Assembly (NCBI RefSeq): GCF_002127535.1
Contig: NZ_MUBJ01000005.1
Location: 124,001-188,000 of the forward strand
Source: Xenorhabdus vietnamensis
Lineage (GTDB): Bacteria; Pseudomonadota; Gammaproteobacteria; Enterobacterales; Enterobacteriaceae
Length of the DNA: 64,000 bases
Direction of reading: 5' to 3'
Positions within the stretch are counted from its first letter, which is position 1. The number at the start of each line of letters is the position of its first letter. The notes under the pieces are model-generated. The model saw nothing but the letters and a program-made list of their open reading frames with translations, ran no database searches and had not been told where the DNA came from. Positions 1 to 11,863 of the stretch are shown one piece after another. Position numbers and translations under genes: made by a program.

Positions 1-2
1 CT

Positions 3-110
3 CTTGAGCTGGTATTGGCCAGTTTGGATGAAAAGAAACGCCCAACCCCCGGAATAACCAGAATGCGTCGTCATTTATGTCACCGTGGCAAGTTGAGTCG
101 AAAAGCCTGA
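3..110 (+). CDS. cra: Cra (FruR) catabolite repressor/activator, C-terminal end only
   Basis: The reading frame entering from the left edge gives 35 residues that match the C-terminus of the LacI-family regulator Cra: the [10 protein letters not shown] stretch, then PxPGxTRxxR, and an end close to the RGxLSR tail of E. coli Cra. Cra senses fructose phosphates and controls glycolytic and gluconeogenic genes. The gene is cut by the window edge, so DNA-binding and effector domains cannot be seen. Cra upstream of mraZ is the same order as in E. coli. Confidence 0.85.
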   Translation, partial: LELVLASLDEKKRPTPGITRMRRHLCHRGKLSRKA

Positions 111-114
111 GTGG

Positions 115-150
115 GCACCCTCATTAAAGATGAGGGTGCTGTTTGCTTGC
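115..150 (+). terminator. Rho-independent terminator of cra
   Basis: A perfect 10-bp stem (GCACCCTCAT / ATGAGGGTGC, 115-139) with a 5-nt loop begins 5 nt after the cra stop. It is followed by a T-rich stretch (tgtttgcttg). Position and shape fit an intrinsic terminator that isolates cra from the dcw operon. Confidence 0.75.
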
Positions 151-668
151 TGAAAATTATCAAAATATGCTTTTATCGGTGATTTTGGGACTATTCTTAC
201 TAAAATTCTTCTAAATATTCTTTTATAACCGTTAAAAACGATAATGTGTTATTTAAATTTACAAAATGAATAATTTCATGACCTAATTTGATTGTTAATG
301 CTGGTTACTTATTATTTTGGAAATGTTGTTTTATTTAATTGATATATAATAATTTTATGTTTGAAGGTAAACATTTAATTTTATTTTGTTATTATTATTT
401 TGCACTATTGTAACTCAAATATATTGTTATTATTGATAGATTGTGATCGGTTAACAGTTGGTCAGCAGTGAGATGTGAATTGCATAAATTAATTTAAGTG
501 GTAATTTTTTGCACTAAACTCCTTTCCTAATAAGACTCTCAGTGGCTTTTTTAAATTATTCAAAATTATCATGGTGTTATCTATTAATATTATAGCCAGA
601 AATTAAAAATATCTCTTTTTCTGTTCCCAATCTTTCTGTAAATCTAGCTAAAGCGCACGGGCTCTGGC
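151..668. other. AT-rich intergenic region upstream of the dcw cluster
   Basis: About 500 bp of very AT-rich sequence with homopolymeric T and A runs. I see no ORF with a credible start and ribosome binding site, no tRNA-like fold and no ERIC copy. It probably holds upstream promoter and A-tract elements for the dcw operon, but nothing specific can be named. Confidence 0.5.
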
Positions 669-698
669 TTGACAAGGTTTTCATACCATCCGTAAACT
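669..698 (+). promoter_or_regulatory. Pmra promoter of the dcw operon
   Basis: A perfect -35 box TTGACA at 669-674 is followed, after 18 nt, by TAAACT at 693-698. In E. coli the strong mra promoter lies at the same place just upstream of mraZ and drives the first dcw genes. A start point near 705 would put the G-rich MraZ repeats in the transcribed leader. Confidence 0.7.
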
Positions 699-705
699 CT
701 TAATT

Positions 706-749
706 GTGGTGATTTGTGGGGTAATGTGGAGATTTGGGCCATCAAGGGG
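706..749 (+). promoter_or_regulatory. MraZ operator: 10-nt phased G-rich direct repeats
   Basis: From about 706 the sequence repeats with a 10-nt period: GTGGTGATTT, GTGGGGTAAT, GTGGAGATTT, then GGGCC and GGGGT in phase. E. coli MraZ represses its own promoter by binding TGGGN repeats separated by 5 nt just downstream of Pmra, so these are the likely operator. The last G-rich unit, ending about 10 nt before the ATG, also serves as the mraZ ribosome binding site, so bound MraZ could interfere with translation too (inference). Confidence 0.65.
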
Positions 750-759
750 TAACCTGAGT

Positions 760-1218
760 ATGTTTCGTGGAGCAACGCTGGTTAATCTCGACAATAAAGG
801 GCGGCTCACTGTACCAGCCCGATATAGAGAAATGCTGAATGAAGAATCAACAGGTCAAATGGTTTGTACTATTGATCTCCATCAGCCGTGCTTGTTGCTT
901 TATACATTACCCGAATGGGAAATCATCGAAGAAAAATTATCTCGCTTATCCAGCATGAATCCAGCCGAGCGTCGCGTTCAACGTTTGTTATTGGGACACG
1001 CCAGTGAATGTCAAATGGACAGTGCAGGGCGTCTTTTATTAGCCAATACACTGCGTCAACACGCAGGGCTAACAAAAGAGGTCATGCTGGTTGGGCAATT
1101 TAATAAATTTGAATTGTGGGATGAGCAAGCTTGGTATCGACAAGTACAGAATGATATTGCGGCTGAGCAATCCACACAAGAACCTCTATCAGCAAGGCTA
1201 CAGGACTTATCACTATAA
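760..1218 (+). CDS. mraZ: MraZ transcriptional regulator of the dcw cluster
   Basis: A 152-residue MraZ with the two SpoVT/AbrB-like halves of the family, each carrying a DxxGR motif: DNKGRL near residue 12 and DSAGRL near 86. E. coli MraZ has the same length. The open frame extends upstream to a GTG at 706, but family alignment starts at MFRGATLVN, giving the ATG at 760 with a G-rich ribosome binding site about 10 nt before it. It is the first gene of the division and cell wall operon and probably binds the phased repeats just upstream to repress it. The rsmH ATG follows 2 nt after the stop, so the two are likely co-translated. Confidence 0.95.
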   Translation: MFRGATLVNLDNKGRLTVPARYREMLNEESTGQMVCTIDLHQPCLLLYTLPEWEIIEEKLSRLSSMNPAERRVQRLLLGHASECQMDSAGRLLLANTLRQHAGLTKEVMLVGQFNKFELWDEQAWYRQVQNDIAAEQSTQEPLSARLQDLSL

Positions 1219-1220
1219 AC

Positions 1221-2165
1221 ATGGCAAATAGTCATTTTGAGCATACCAGTGTTCTACTGGATGAAGCTGTCAATGGACTGAATATCCAAGAAGATGGAAT
1301 TTATATAGACGGAACATTTGGGCGAGGGGGACACTCTCGCTTGATCTTGTCGAGATTAGGACGCAATGGGCGTTTAATGGCGATAGATCGTGATCCACAA
1401 GCCATTGAAGCATCAAAGGCTATTACTGACCAGCGTTTTTCTATCACACATGGCCCATTTTCTGAATTGGCAACATACGTAGAAGAGGCGGGTCTGGTTG
1501 GGAAAATTAATGGCGTATTGCTGGATTTAGGGGTTTCTTCCCCACAGCTGGATGATCCTGAACGTGGTTTTTCATTTATGCGTGATGGGCCATTGGATAT
1601 GCGTATGGATCCTACGCGTGGGCAGTCTGCCGCAGAGTGGTTGATGAAGGCTGAAGCGGAAGATATCGCATGGGTATTGAAGACATTTGGTGAAGAACGT
1701 TTTGCCAAGCGCATTGCAAAAGCCATTGTGGCACGTAATCAGGAGCAACCCATTACGCGTACCCGAGAGCTGGCAGAGTTAATTGCTCAAGCAAGCCCAG
1801 TTAAGGAGAAGCATAAACATCCGGCAACACGCAGCTTTCAGGCTATCAGGATTTACATTAATAGTGAACTGGAAGAGATCGAACGTGCATTAGATGGTGC
1901 ACTGCATGTTCTGGCACCACAAGGGCGATTATCTGTCATCAGTTTCCATTCGTTGGAAGATCGTATAGTGAAACGTTTTATTCGACAACACAGTCAGGGG
2001 CCACAGGTTCCAGCCGGTTTGCCTCTCACAGAAGCGCAGTTAAAAATGCTGGGGGGAAGAAGTCTGAAATCTATTGGTAAAATGAAACCTTCAGAAGGTG
2101 AAGTGGGCACGAACCCAAGAGCACGAAGCTCCGTTTTGCGGTTTGCCGAAAAGGCAGGTGAATAA
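1221..2165 (+). CDS. rsmH: 16S rRNA m4C1402 methyltransferase RsmH (MraW)
   Basis: 314 residues, full length for the family. RsmH N4-methylates C1402 of 16S rRNA in the ribosomal P site using S-adenosylmethionine. Visible signatures are the SAM-binding stretch with GTFGRGGHS near residues 32-40, [20 protein letters not shown] and the C-terminal [11 protein letters not shown] motif. Its stop codon overlaps the ftsL ATG by one base, a sign of translational coupling. The gene is a standard member of the dcw operon. Confidence 0.96.
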   Translation: MANSHFEHTSVLLDEAVNGLNIQEDGIYIDGTFGRGGHSRLILSRLGRNGRLMAIDRDPQAIEASKAITDQRFSITHGPFSELATYVEEAGLVGKINGVLLDLGVSSPQLDDPERGFSFMRDGPLDMRMDPTRGQSAAEWLMKAEAEDIAWVLKTFGEERFAKRIAKAIVARNQEQPITRTRELAELIAQASPVKEKHKHPATRSFQAIRIYINSELEEIERALDGALHVLAPQGRLSVISFHSLEDRIVKRFIRQHSQGPQVPAGLPLTEAQLKMLGGRSLKSIGKMKPSEGEVGTNPRARSSVLRFAEKAGE

Positions 2166-2482
2166 TGGCTAGTGAACGTCACGGGTTAGTGGGGGTTATT
2201 GGCAGCGATTTTATTCGCAATGCCAAGCTACCACTGTTTTTGCTGGCGATAATTGTAGTTTCAGCCACCTGTGTTGTCACGGTCGTATATCAAACCCGCT
2301 TATTGATTGCGCAAAAAAACGATCGGGAGAAACAGATTAATGCTCTGGATGTTGAGTGGCGTAATTTGCTCCTTGAAGAGAAGGTTCTGGGTGAACGCAG
2401 TCGGGTTGAAAATAATGCGATTAAACACTTGCATATGCAATACGTTGATTCAAAAAAAGAAAATATAGTGATGATTCAATGA
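2165..2482 (+). CDS. ftsL: Cell division protein FtsL
   Basis: 105 residues with the FtsL layout: a short cytoplasmic tail, one membrane segment (about residues 22-42, LPLFLLAIIVVSATCVVTVV) and a periplasmic leucine-zipper-like coiled coil up to the C-terminus. FtsL forms the FtsQLB complex that activates FtsWI at the septum. It overlaps rsmH by one base and lies 27 nt before ftsI, the usual dcw order. Confidence 0.93.
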   Translation: MASERHGLVGVIGSDFIRNAKLPLFLLAIIVVSATCVVTVVYQTRLLIAQKNDREKQINALDVEWRNLLLEEKVLGERSRVENNAIKHLHMQYVDSKKENIVMIQ

Positions 2483-2509
2483 TTCCAGTTGATAACCAAA
2501 AGGTAGGCA

Positions 2510-4267
2510 ATGAAAGCTGCACGCTCTTTAAAGTCGAAAAAGCTAGAAGATAAAGCAAGTTTTATAAGCTGGCGTTTTGCCTTAGTGTGTGGGGGCATTG
2601 TGTTTGCTTTAATCGGGCTTTTGGTTCGTGGTGCTTATTTGCAGATTTTCAAGACTGAACAATTGATAAGAGAAAGTAATTCGCGTTCTCTGCGTGTCGA
2701 ATCTATTCCAGCCCCCCGAGGCATGATCAATGATCGTAATGGTCGTCCATTGGCTGTTAGTGTTCCTGTTTATTCGGTTGGGGCAGATCCGAAAGAAGTG
2801 CTTGAAAAAACTAATATTACAGATGATATTCGCTGGCAGGCTTTAGCTGATGCACTTAATATCTCTCTTGAGCAGTTAAAAAATAAAATTACGGAGAATC
2901 CCAAGGGGCGCTTTGTTTATTTGGCACGAAGAGTGACTATTTCTAATAATAATTATATCAAGGAATTGAACCTACCTGGTATTAAGCTGTTTGAAGAATC
3001 TCGCCGTTATTATCCTGCAGGGCCGGCAACAGCACATATTATTGGTGTCACCAACATTGATGGCTTAGGAATTGAAGGGGTTGAAAAAAGCTTTAATCGC
3101 TGGCTGGCTGGCGTGCCGGGATCTCGAACTGTTCGTAAAGACCGAATGGGGCGTGTCATTGAGAATATTTCATCTACGGATAGCAAACCTGGTCATGATG
3201 TAATACTCAGCATAGATGAGCGCCTTCAGACTTTGATATATCGTGAATTGACGGAAGCGGTTGAGCTAAACAAAGCAGAATCTGGTACAGCCGTGTTGAT
3301 TGATGTCAATACAGGTGAAGTTTTGGCGATGGCAAACAACCCATCTTATAATCCGAATAATTTGGCTGGAACGCCGAAAGATGCAATGCGTAACCGAGCC
3401 ATCACCGATACTTTTGAGCCTGGTTCTACAGTAAAACCTCTGGTGGTTATGAGTGCGCTGACTAATGGCGTTGTCAGCGAAAATGCGGTAGTAGATACCA
3501 AACCATACCGGTTAACGTATGGTTCGCGGGGGCATGAAATCAAAGACGTTGCTCCGCGTTCTGAGTTAACTATTACGGGGATTTTACAGAAGTCGAGTAA
3601 CGTTGGTGTTTCTAGACTGGCGTTAGCGATGCCTGCCTCAGAACTGGTAAATGTTTATTCACGCTTTGGAATGGGCAAACCGACCAATTTGGGGTTGGTC
3701 GGAGAAAGTAGTGGTGTATTTCCGACAAATAAACAATGGTGGTCAGAGCTTGATAGGGCCACCTTTTCTTTCGGCTATGGGCTGACGGTAACACCGTTAC
3801 AGTTAGCACGGGTCTATGCAACGATAGGAAGCTTGGGCATTTATCGCCCACTATCAATCACCAAAGTCGATCCTCCCGTACACGGCACTCGAGTATTTCC
3901 TGAAGCTATTATGCGGACAGTGGTGCACATGATGGAGAGTGTGGCATTACCGGGAGGAGGTGGTGTACGGGCAGCGATAAAAGGTTATCGCATTGCCATT
4001 AAAACGGGTACGGCAAGAAAAGTCGGGCCGGATGGCAAGTATGTCAATAATAAGCATATTTCTTATACTGCAGGGATTGCCCCTGCGAGTAATCCACGGT
4101 TTGCACTGGTTGTAATCATCAATGATCCACAAGCAGGTAAATATTATGGCGGTGCGGTTGCTGCGCCTGTCTTCGGCGCGATCATGAGTGGTGTTCTGCG
4201 TACCATGAATGTTGAACCAGATGCATTGCCTGCAGATGATAAAAACGAATTTATTGTTAATAAATAA
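2510..4267 (+). CDS. ftsI: Peptidoglycan D,D-transpeptidase FtsI (PBP3)
   Basis: 585 residues (E. coli 588), the septal transpeptidase that cross-links peptidoglycan with FtsW. There is an N-terminal membrane anchor at about residues 22-46, a pedestal domain with the [13 protein letters not shown] motif near 70, and a penicillin-binding domain. The three active-site motifs are intact: STVK with nucleophile Ser306, SSN at 362-364 and KTGT at 498-501. The C-terminus lacks the last residues of the E. coli protein. An aaaagg-type ribosome binding site precedes the ATG at 2510. It is followed by murE after 11 nt. Confidence 0.97.
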   Translation: MKAARSLKSKKLEDKASFISWRFALVCGGIVFALIGLLVRGAYLQIFKTEQLIRESNSRSLRVESIPAPRGMINDRNGRPLAVSVPVYSVGADPKEVLEKTNITDDIRWQALADALNISLEQLKNKITENPKGRFVYLARRVTISNNNYIKELNLPGIKLFEESRRYYPAGPATAHIIGVTNIDGLGIEGVEKSFNRWLAGVPGSRTVRKDRMGRVIENISSTDSKPGHDVILSIDERLQTLIYRELTEAVELNKAESGTAVLIDVNTGEVLAMANNPSYNPNNLAGTPKDAMRNRAITDTFEPGSTVKPLVVMSALTNGVVSENAVVDTKPYRLTYGSRGHEIKDVAPRSELTITGILQKSSNVGVSRLALAMPASELVNVYSRFGMGKPTNLGLVGESSGVFPTNKQWWSELDRATFSFGYGLTVTPLQLARVYATIGSLGIYRPLSITKVDPPVHGTRVFPEAIMRTVVHMMESVALPGGGGVRAAIKGYRIAIKTGTARKVGPDGKYVNNKHISYTAGIAPASNPRFALVVIINDPQAGKYYGGAVAAPVFGAIMSGVLRTMNVEPDALPADDKNEFIVNK

Positions 4268-4278
4268 AGAGGATAAAA

Positions 4279-5766
4279 GTGGCAGATCGTAATTTACGCG
4301 ATTTATTGGCTCCATGGGGTGTTGATGCCCCGGAGCTTCCGCTGCGCGAAATGACATTGGACAGCCGTAAGGCAGCTGCCGGAGATCTGTTTGTTGCGAT
4401 TCAAGGGCATCAGACAGATGGTCGACAATATATTCCTCAAGCCATCGCTCAAGGTGTCTCTGCGGTGATTGCAGAAGCGAAGGGAAAGTCTGATAGTGGC
4501 ACGATGCAGAAAATGCACGGTGTGCCTGTTATCTATCTGGATGATTTGAATAGTAAATTATCTAAATTGGCGGGTGGATTTTACCAACATCCCGGCAATA
4601 AGCTGAAATTGGTCGGAGTTACTGGAACCAACGGAAAAACAACAACAACGCAATTGTTGGCGCAATGGGCTCAAGGACTCGGAGAAACCAGTGCCGTAAT
4701 GGGAACGGTGGGAAATGGTTTGTTGGGCATGATAATACCCAGCGAAAACACGACAGGTTCCGCAGTTGATATTCAGCTTGATTTGCAGCAACTTGTTAAT
4801 CAAAACGCCACTTTTGCTGCGATGGAAGTTTCTTCGCATGGTCTGATTCAGGGAAGAGTGGCTGCACTGCCATTTCAAGCTGCTGTTTTTACTAATTTAA
4901 GCCGGGATCACCTTGATTATCATGGTGATATGGAGAATTACGAAGATGCTAAATGGCTATTGTTCAACAGCCATAATGTGAAACAGAAAATCATCAATGT
5001 TGATGATGCTATTGGGCTGAAATGGTCGACCCGCTTACCGGATGCGGTGGCTGTCTCGATGGAAAATAACTTACCGAAAAATTGGCAGGGACGTTGGTTA
5101 TCGGCCAATGAAGTTCATTATCATGACAAAGGTGCCTCTATTTCATTTACGTCCAGTTGGGGGAATGGGACAGTCAATAGTCCCCTAATGGGCGCATTCA
5201 ATGTTAGTAACTTACTGCTTGTTCTTGCAACTTTGCTGTCTCTTGAATATCCCCTGGAGAAACTGTTATCGACGGCTTCGTGTCTGGAACCTGTTTGTGG
5301 GCGCATGGAGGTTTTTTCCGCTGCGGGTCGTCCGACGGTTGTCGTTGATTATGCCCATACTCCTGATGCTTTGGAAAAAGCGTTGTCTGCGGCACGTTTG
5401 CACTGTAAGGGGCAGCTCTGGTGTGTATTTGGTTGCGGTGGTGATCGTGATAAAGGCAAGCGTCCGTTAATGGGGGGCATTGCAGAACAAGGCGCAGATC
5501 GTGTGATTGTCACTGACGATAATCCTCGCAGTGAAGAGCCTCAGGCAATTGTGGCTGATATCCTGAAAGGATTCATCGATCCAGGACAGGCAATAGTGAT
5601 TCATGGGCGCGTTGAGGCTGTGACCAGTGCCGTAATACAAGCTACTGAAGAAGATGTTGTCCTTGTGGCAGGTAAAGGCCATGAAGATTACCAACTGGTC
5701 GGCAATCGTCGTCTGGATTACTCAGATCGCTTGACCGTTGCGCGTTTGCTGGGGGTAATTGCATGA
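4279..5766 (+). CDS. murE: UDP-MurNAc-tripeptide synthetase MurE (meso-DAP adding)
   Basis: 495 residues starting at GTG (4279) behind an AGAGGA ribosome binding site; the first residues [10 protein letters not shown] agree exactly with E. coli MurE, which supports this start. MurE adds meso-diaminopimelate to UDP-MurNAc-L-Ala-D-Glu in the cytoplasm. The ATP-binding loop TGTNGKTT is at 115-122, and the DDNPR motif near residue 415 marks meso-DAP rather than lysine specificity. Its stop overlaps the murF ATG by 4 nt (ATGA-type coupling). Confidence 0.97.
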   Translation: MADRNLRDLLAPWGVDAPELPLREMTLDSRKAAAGDLFVAIQGHQTDGRQYIPQAIAQGVSAVIAEAKGKSDSGTMQKMHGVPVIYLDDLNSKLSKLAGGFYQHPGNKLKLVGVTGTNGKTTTTQLLAQWAQGLGETSAVMGTVGNGLLGMIIPSENTTGSAVDIQLDLQQLVNQNATFAAMEVSSHGLIQGRVAALPFQAAVFTNLSRDHLDYHGDMENYEDAKWLLFNSHNVKQKIINVDDAIGLKWSTRLPDAVAVSMENNLPKNWQGRWLSANEVHYHDKGASISFTSSWGNGTVNSPLMGAFNVSNLLLVLATLLSLEYPLEKLLSTASCLEPVCGRMEVFSAAGRPTVVVDYAHTPDALEKALSAARLHCKGQLWCVFGCGGDRDKGKRPLMGGIAEQGADRVIVTDDNPRSEEPQAIVADILKGFIDPGQAIVIHGRVEAVTSAVIQATEEDVVLVAGKGHEDYQLVGNRRLDYSDRLTVARLLGVIA

Positions 5767-7145
5767 TTCCTCTGACACTACAGCAATTAACACAGTTAAC
5801 GAATGGTGCGTTATATCGTATTACTGATAAGCAGGCTGAAGCTCTGCAAATTAATGCCGTAGAAACTGATAGCCGTAAGATCATACATGGCTGTTTGTTC
5901 ATCGCCTTAAAAGGGGAAAAATTTGATGCCCATGACTTCGCTGAGGACGTAGCCCAACTGGGAGCCGGGGCTTTATTGGTCAGCCGTCGCCTTGATATTG
6001 ATTGTCCTCAGATCGTAGTCGAGGACACTCGCTTGGCGATGGGAAAGCTGGCGGGTTGGGTTCGTCAGAAAAGTAAAGCACGAATTGTGGCCTTGACCGG
6101 CTCATCGGGCAAAACATCGGTAAAAGAGATGACTGCGGCGATTCTGCGTCAGTGTGGAAATACCCTTTACACCGCAGGTAACTTCAACAATGACATTGGC
6201 GTGCCATTAACTCTGTTCAGGCTGACTGATGAACACCAGTTTGCTGTTATTGAGCTGGGTGCCAACCATATTGGTGAAATTTCCTATACCGCTGAAATGG
6301 TTCGTCCTGAAAGTGCATTAGTCAATAACCTCTTTTCTGCCCACTTGGAAGGCTTTGGCTCTTTGGCTGGAGTTGCAAAGGCAAAAGGCGAGATTTTTGA
6401 AGGCCTGGCTCCGATTGGAACCGCCATTATCAATCTGGATAGCAATGATTGGAACAATTGGCAGCACAGTATTAATGATCAGCAAACGGTATGGCGTTTT
6501 TCTGTCTCACCAACGACAGGGGCTGATTTTTACGCAACAGATATTTTAGAGCAACCATTGGCAACGCATTTTTGCCTCCATAGCCCAATCGGGAGTATTG
6601 AACTGACATTACCATTGCCGGGGAAACACAATATTGCCAATGCATTGGCTGCCAGTGCGCTCGCAATTTCTGTTGGTGCATCACTGGATGATATTCGTAC
6701 TGGATTATCGGAATTGAAAGCGGTTGCAGGGCGTTTATTTCCTATCCTTCTGACTGAGGGAAAAGTGATATTGGACGACACCTATAACGCGAATCCCGGC
6801 TCCATGATTGCTGCTGCGAATGTGTTATCACAGATGTCTGGTTATCGAGTCATGGTGGTTGGTGATATGGGAGAGTTGGGAGAGCAGGCGATTGAGTGCC
6901 ATCAAGAAGTAGGCGAAGCAATAGCACCCAAAAATATAGATAAGGTACTCAGCGTCGGGACTCTCAGTGCCCATATTAGTAGTGCGAGTGGTCGGGGACA
7001 GCATTTCATAAACAAGGCTGAATTAGTTGCAGCGCTACTTCCTTTACTGGGACAACATGAAATGATTTCCATATTAATTAAAGGTTCACGTAGTGCCGCA
7101 ATGGAAGAGGTAGTGAACGGACTGAAGGAGAACTTCCAATGTTAG
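5763..7145 (+). CDS. murF: UDP-MurNAc-tripeptide:D-Ala-D-Ala ligase MurF
   Basis: 460 residues with the Mur ligase three-domain layout. It adds D-Ala-D-Ala to complete the UDP-MurNAc-pentapeptide. The P-loop [12 protein letters not shown] lies near residue 112, followed by [14 protein letters not shown] and [10 protein letters not shown], all characteristic of MurF. It overlaps both murE (4 nt) and mraY (7 nt), so the three are probably translated as a coupled set. Confidence 0.96.
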   Translation: MIPLTLQQLTQLTNGALYRITDKQAEALQINAVETDSRKIIHGCLFIALKGEKFDAHDFAEDVAQLGAGALLVSRRLDIDCPQIVVEDTRLAMGKLAGWVRQKSKARIVALTGSSGKTSVKEMTAAILRQCGNTLYTAGNFNNDIGVPLTLFRLTDEHQFAVIELGANHIGEISYTAEMVRPESALVNNLFSAHLEGFGSLAGVAKAKGEIFEGLAPIGTAIINLDSNDWNNWQHSINDQQTVWRFSVSPTTGADFYATDILEQPLATHFCLHSPIGSIELTLPLPGKHNIANALAASALAISVGASLDDIRTGLSELKAVAGRLFPILLTEGKVILDDTYNANPGSMIAAANVLSQMSGYRVMVVGDMGELGEQAIECHQEVGEAIAPKNIDKVLSVGTLSAHISSASGRGQHFINKAELVAALLPLLGQHEMISILIKGSRSAAMEEVVNGLKENFQC

Positions 7146-8224
7146 TTTGGCTAGCCGATTATTTGAACAATAATTATCACTCAGGTTTTCGCGTCTTCTC
7201 GTATTTGACGTTCAGAGCCATCGTCAGTTTGCTTACTGCATTGCTCATATCACTATGGATGGGGCCAACTTTGATTGCTTATCTGCAAAAATTGCAAATA
7301 GGTCAAGTTGTGCGTGATAACGGCCCAGAGTCTCATTTTAGCAAGCGTGGAACTCCGACGATGGGGGGATTGCTGATTTTGTTCTCCATCACGATCTCTG
7401 TGTTGTTATGGGCAAATCTGAAGAATCCCTATGTCTGGTGTGTCTTGTTTGTCTTATTGGGTTATGGCGTTGTGGGATTTGTGGATGATTATCGCAAAGT
7501 GGTTCGCAAAGATACCAAGGGGCTAATTGCTCGATGGAAATATTTCTGGCAGTCCGTTATTGCTTTGGGCGTAGCGTTTACTATGTACAGTATCGGCAAA
7601 GATACACCTGCAACACAATTAGTGGTGCCGTTCTTCAAAGATGTCATGCCGCAGCTGGGCTTGCTTTACATTTTGCTGACTTATTTCGTGATTGTAGGAA
7701 CCAGTAATGCAGTGAACCTGACCGATGGACTGGATGGTCTTGCTATCATGCCAACAGTATTGGTCGCGGCAGGTTTAGGCCTGGTAGCTTGGGTAACGAG
7801 TAACACTCATTACTCTGCTTACCTGAATATTCTTTATCTGAATAATGCATCTGAGCTGGTGATTGTCTGTACTGCAATTGTCGGGGCAGGGCTGGGTTTC
7901 TTGTGGTTCAACACGTACCCAGCGCAAGTATTTATGGGGGATGTTGGTTCGTTGGCCTTGGGTGGAGCATTGGGAACTATTGCAGTATTGCTGCGACAGG
8001 AATTCTTGCTGGTCATCATGGGGGGGGTCTTCGTGGTGGAAACGCTGTCTGTCATTTTGCAGGTTGGCTCATTCAAACTGCGTGGACAGCGTATTTTCCG
8101 CATGGCACCGATTCACCATCACTATGAATTGAAAGGTTGGCCAGAACCGCGCGTTATCGTGCGCTTTTGGATTATCTCCCTGATACTGGTGTTGATTGGT
8201 TTGGCAACCCTGAAGGTACGCTAA
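7139..8224 (+). CDS. mraY: Phospho-MurNAc-pentapeptide transferase MraY
   Basis: 361 residues, a polytopic inner-membrane protein with about ten hydrophobic segments. MraY transfers phospho-MurNAc-pentapeptide to undecaprenyl phosphate, giving lipid I. Active-site motifs are clear: the acidic VDDYRK motif near 115, [10 protein letters not shown] near 198, [11 protein letters not shown] near 265, and the HHHYELKGW motif near the C-terminus. The ATG at 7139 lies inside the end of murF. Confidence 0.97.
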   Translation: MLVWLADYLNNNYHSGFRVFSYLTFRAIVSLLTALLISLWMGPTLIAYLQKLQIGQVVRDNGPESHFSKRGTPTMGGLLILFSITISVLLWANLKNPYVWCVLFVLLGYGVVGFVDDYRKVVRKDTKGLIARWKYFWQSVIALGVAFTMYSIGKDTPATQLVVPFFKDVMPQLGLLYILLTYFVIVGTSNAVNLTDGLDGLAIMPTVLVAAGLGLVAWVTSNTHYSAYLNILYLNNASELVIVCTAIVGAGLGFLWFNTYPAQVFMGDVGSLALGGALGTIAVLLRQEFLLVIMGGVFVVETLSVILQVGSFKLRGQRIFRMAPIHHHYELKGWPEPRVIVRFWIISLILVLIGLATLKVR

Positions 8225-8241
8225 TCATGGCTGAGAGACTC

Positions 8242-9552
8242 ATGACTGAATACGTGGATAAAAAAGTTGTCATCGTTGGATTGGGGCTGACAGGTCTGTC
8301 CTGCGTTGATTTCTTCATTGCACGTGGAGTGACTCCGCGTGTGATGGATACCCGTATAGTGCCGCCAGGCAGCGATAAACTGTCTGATGAAGTTGAGTGT
8401 CACACTGGCAGTCTGAATAAACAGTGGCTGATGGATGCTGATTTAATCGTTGCCAGTCCGGGTATTGCACTGGCAACACCTGAATTGCAAGCGGCGGCTG
8501 ATGCAGGTGTAGAAATTATCGGAGATATTGAACTGTTTTGCCGCGAAGCGACTGCGCCGATTGTTGCCATTACGGGTTCGAATGGTAAAAGCACCGTGAC
8601 CACTCTGGTTGGGGAAATGGCAAAAGAGGCGGGATGGCTGGTTGGTGTAGGTGGCAACATTGGTGTCCCTGCTCTGGAATTGCTGAAACAGCCTTGTCAG
8701 CTCTATGTACTGGAATTATCCAGCTTCCAACTTGAAACAACTTATAGCTTGAAAGCAGCGGCAGCGACCGTACTGAATGTTACAGAAGACCACATGGTTC
8801 GTTATCCGCAAGGCTTGTCACAGTACCGTGCGGCGAAATTGCGAATTTATAATCAGGCAAGAATTTGTGTGGTCAATGAACAAGATGTTCTAACTTTGCC
8901 AGAAACAGGCAAGGATAGCCGTTGCATCAGTTTTGGTGTGGATAGTGGTGATTATCAGCTTGATAGTGGACATCAACAACTGCTGGTCAATCAGCACCCG
9001 GTGTTGGCAATACGTGAAATGCAGATGGCTGGGCAACATAACTACACTAATGGATTGGCTGCATTAGCATTGGCCGATGCTGTGGGTATCCCTCGCGAAG
9101 CCAGTCTTCAGGCTCTACGTACCTGTGCCGGGCTGGAGCACCGTTTTCAGGTGATTTATATGAGAAATGGTGTTCGTTGGGTGAATGATTCCAAGGCAAC
9201 CAATGTTGGCAGTACCCAAGCGGCACTCAGTGGATTGAGTCTGGAAGGCACACTTTATCTTTTAGTGGGGGGAGATGGAAAAGCGGCGGATTTTACCCCA
9301 CTGAAACCCCATATATCGGGAAATCACATTCGTCTTTACTGTTTCGGTCGTGATGGAGGGCAGTTGGCTCAATTGCGTCCTGAAATTTCAACACTGACAG
9401 TAACAATGGAACAGGCGATGAGAGAAATTGCGTGCAAGCTAGTTTCTGGCGACATGGTATTACTGTCACCAGCTTGTGCGAGCTTTGATCAGTTTAATAG
9501 TTTTGAACATCGTGGTCATGAATTTGCTCGCTTGGCAGAGGAGTTAGGCTGA
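8242..9552 (+). CDS. murD: UDP-MurNAc-L-Ala:D-Glu ligase MurD
   Basis: 436 residues. MurD adds D-glutamate to UDP-MurNAc-L-alanine. The N-terminal nucleotide-binding loop GLGLTGLS and the ATP loop [12 protein letters not shown] are intact, as are [11 protein letters not shown] and [10 protein letters not shown]. The frame is open further upstream into mraY; family alignment fits the ATG at 8242 ([13 protein letters not shown]) with GAGAG 4 nt before it, but an ATG at 8227 is a possible alternative. The E. coli EDHMDRYP segment reads EDHMVRYP here. The stop overlaps the ftsW ATG by one base. Confidence 0.95.
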   Translation: MTEYVDKKVVIVGLGLTGLSCVDFFIARGVTPRVMDTRIVPPGSDKLSDEVECHTGSLNKQWLMDADLIVASPGIALATPELQAAADAGVEIIGDIELFCREATAPIVAITGSNGKSTVTTLVGEMAKEAGWLVGVGGNIGVPALELLKQPCQLYVLELSSFQLETTYSLKAAAATVLNVTEDHMVRYPQGLSQYRAAKLRIYNQARICVVNEQDVLTLPETGKDSRCISFGVDSGDYQLDSGHQQLLVNQHPVLAIREMQMAGQHNYTNGLAALALADAVGIPREASLQALRTCAGLEHRFQVIYMRNGVRWVNDSKATNVGSTQAALSGLSLEGTLYLLVGGDGKAADFTPLKPHISGNHIRLYCFGRDGGQLAQLRPEISTLTVTMEQAMREIACKLVSGDMVLLSPACASFDQFNSFEHRGHEFARLAEELG

Positions 9553-10745
9553 TGACCATTCCAGGCCTCGGTAAATTTAAAACTTGGTTAACGGGAAATG
9601 TGGAGGCAGATGCCACTAATGCCGTTATGTATGATCGTACCCTGGTCTGGATGGCATTAGGGTTGGCTGTGATTGGTTTTGTCATGGTAACGTCGGCATC
9701 AATGTCCGTCGCTCAGAGTACTGTCCAAAATCCTTTTAACTTTGCAATACGTGATGCAGTTTACCTGTTAGTGTGTTTTCTGTTATCCCTTATTACACTG
9801 CGTATTCCGATGAGCTTCTGGCTGCGTTATAGCAACGCCATGCTATTAGCAGCGATCATGATGTTGGTAATCGTGCTGTTTGTAGGGAACTCAGTCAATG
9901 GAGCATCACGTTGGGTATCACTTGGGCCATTGCGTATTCAACCGGCAGAATTGTCTAAACTATCATTCTTTTGTTATCTCTCCAGCTATTTAGTCAGGAA
10001 AGTTGAGGAAGTAAGGAACAACTTCTGGGGATTTTGTAAGCCAATGGGTGTCATGATTGTACTGGCAGTTTTATTATTGGCGCAGCCCGATTTGGGAACA
10101 GTGATTGTATTATTTGTGACAACATTAGCACTGCTGTTTCTAGCGGGGGCTAAATTGTGGCAGTTCCTTGCCATTATTAGCTGTGGAATATTTTCCGTGT
10201 GCGTACTGATTGTTACTGAACCTTATCGTATGCGCAGGGTAACTTCTTTTATGGATCCCTGGCAGGATCCTTATGGCAGCGGGTATCAATTATCCCAATC
10301 ATTAATAGCAATTGGCCGTGGCACTTTCATGGGGCAAGGGCTGGGAAACTCAGTCCAGAAACTTGCATATCTGCCAGAAGCCCATACTGACTTTATTTTT
10401 TCCATTCTAGCCGAAGAATTGGGTTATTTCGGTGTGGTTTTGGTATTGGCAATGGTATTCTTCGTCGCTTTCCGCGCAATGATAATTGGTCGTCGGGCAT
10501 TACAGCTTAATCAACGGTTTTCTGGTTTTCTGGCTTGTGCAATCGGCATATGGTTCAGCTTTCAAGCATTCGTCAACGTTGGTGCGGTGGCAGGTATACT
10601 GCCGACGAAGGGATTGACATTACCTTTAATTAGTTACGGTGGTTCCAGTTTGATAGTGGTGTCAACTGCCATCGTTTTATTATTGCGAATTGATTATGAA
10701 TTACGTCTGGTAAAAGCACAGGCGTTCGTAAGGAGCCCTAAATGA
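9552..10745 (+). CDS. ftsW: Septal peptidoglycan polymerase FtsW (SEDS family)
   Basis: 397 residues (E. coli 414) with about ten membrane segments. FtsW is the SEDS glycosyltransferase that polymerises lipid II at the septum together with FtsI. SEDS signatures are present: [24 protein letters not shown], the EELGYFG region and the C-terminal [13 protein letters not shown]. The murG ATG overlaps its stop in the ATGA arrangement. Confidence 0.96.
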   Translation: MTIPGLGKFKTWLTGNVEADATNAVMYDRTLVWMALGLAVIGFVMVTSASMSVAQSTVQNPFNFAIRDAVYLLVCFLLSLITLRIPMSFWLRYSNAMLLAAIMMLVIVLFVGNSVNGASRWVSLGPLRIQPAELSKLSFFCYLSSYLVRKVEEVRNNFWGFCKPMGVMIVLAVLLLAQPDLGTVIVLFVTTLALLFLAGAKLWQFLAIISCGIFSVCVLIVTEPYRMRRVTSFMDPWQDPYGSGYQLSQSLIAIGRGTFMGQGLGNSVQKLAYLPEAHTDFIFSILAEELGYFGVVLVLAMVFFVAFRAMIIGRRALQLNQRFSGFLACAIGIWFSFQAFVNVGAVAGILPTKGLTLPLISYGGSSLIVVSTAIVLLLRIDYELRLVKAQAFVRSPK

Positions 10746-11827
10746 GTGGCAAAAACCGGCGCTTAATGGTGATGGCAGGAGGTACGGGTGGCCATGTGTT
10801 CCCGGGGCTGGCGGTTGCTCACCATTTAAAAGCGCAGGGGTGGGATATTCGCTGGTTAGGAACTGCGGATCGCATGGAAGCCGATTTAGTTCCGAAACAT
10901 GGTATTGATATCGAATTTATTCAGATTTCAGGGTTGCGGGGTAAGGGAATAAAAGCGTTGTTTGCGGCCCCTATTAAAATTTTTAAAGCAATCCAACAGG
11001 CAAAAACCATCATGCGCCGCTATCAACCAGATGTTGTGCTGGGAATGGGGGGATATGTTTCCGGACCAGGTGGCATAGCAGCATGGTTGTGCGGCATTCC
11101 GGTTGTATTGCATGAGCAGAATGGCATTGCGGGTTTAACTAATCGTTGGTTGGCCAAAATTGCCAAAACGGTTCTACAGGCATTTCCGGGGGCGTTTCCT
11201 GAAGCGCCGGTTGTCGGTAATCCTGTGAGGGAAGATGTACTGGCATTGCCTGTACCAGCGCAGCGTTTGGCTGGGCGTGAAGGGCCTGTTCGGGTGCTTG
11301 TTGTTGGCGGCAGTCAGGGAGCAAGGATCCTGAACCAAACCATGCCAGAAGTGGCTGCTCGTCTGGGCGAGAATATTACTTTATGGCATCAGGCTGGAAA
11401 GGGTGCTCAGGAAGAAACACAGAAAAAATATGAAAATTCAGTTAAATCTGAATTCAAAGTGACTGAATTTATTGACGATATGGCACAAGCCTATGCATGG
11501 GCTGATATTGTTGTATGCCGTTCAGGCGCACTCACGGTCAGTGAGGTTTCCGCCGCAGGCTTACCTGCGATTTTTGTTCCTTTCCAGCATAAAGATCGCC
11601 AGCAATATTGGAATGCTTTGCCTTTGGAAAAAACGGGGGCAGCAAAGATACTTGAGCAACCTGAATTCACGGTTGATGCTGTCGTCGAGCTACTAACTCA
11701 GTGGCAACGTCCACAATTGCTGGAAATGGCAGAAAAAGCACGCTCAGTAGCTATTATCAATGCAACCGAGCGTGTGGCAGCAGCGTTGGTTGATGCTGCA
11801 AAGAATCATTCAGGCCGTTCCAAGTAG
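10742..11827 (+). CDS. murG: UDP-GlcNAc:lipid I N-acetylglucosaminyltransferase MurG
   Basis: 361 residues of the GT-B fold. MurG adds GlcNAc to lipid I on the inner face of the membrane, producing lipid II. The N-terminal glycine-rich loop [10 protein letters not shown] (about 13-22), [11 protein letters not shown] near 103, [12 protein letters not shown] near 193, and the donor-binding [11 protein letters not shown] motif near 258 are all present. It overlaps ftsW by 4 nt; a 36-nt gap separates it from murC. Confidence 0.97.
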   Translation: MSGKNRRLMVMAGGTGGHVFPGLAVAHHLKAQGWDIRWLGTADRMEADLVPKHGIDIEFIQISGLRGKGIKALFAAPIKIFKAIQQAKTIMRRYQPDVVLGMGGYVSGPGGIAAWLCGIPVVLHEQNGIAGLTNRWLAKIAKTVLQAFPGAFPEAPVVGNPVREDVLALPVPAQRLAGREGPVRVLVVGGSQGARILNQTMPEVAARLGENITLWHQAGKGAQEETQKKYENSVKSEFKVTEFIDDMAQAYAWADIVVCRSGALTVSEVSAAGLPAIFVPFQHKDRQQYWNALPLEKTGAAKILEQPEFTVDAVVELLTQWQRPQLLEMAEKARSVAIINATERVAAALVDAAKNHSGRSK

Positions 11828-11863
11828 AACGGTGACGTAAACATAACGAGTGAAAATTAAAAA

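Noticed and set aside
3-110. Short cra frame as a pseudogene
   Set aside because: It is cut only by the window edge and reads as an intact C-terminus with its own terminator.
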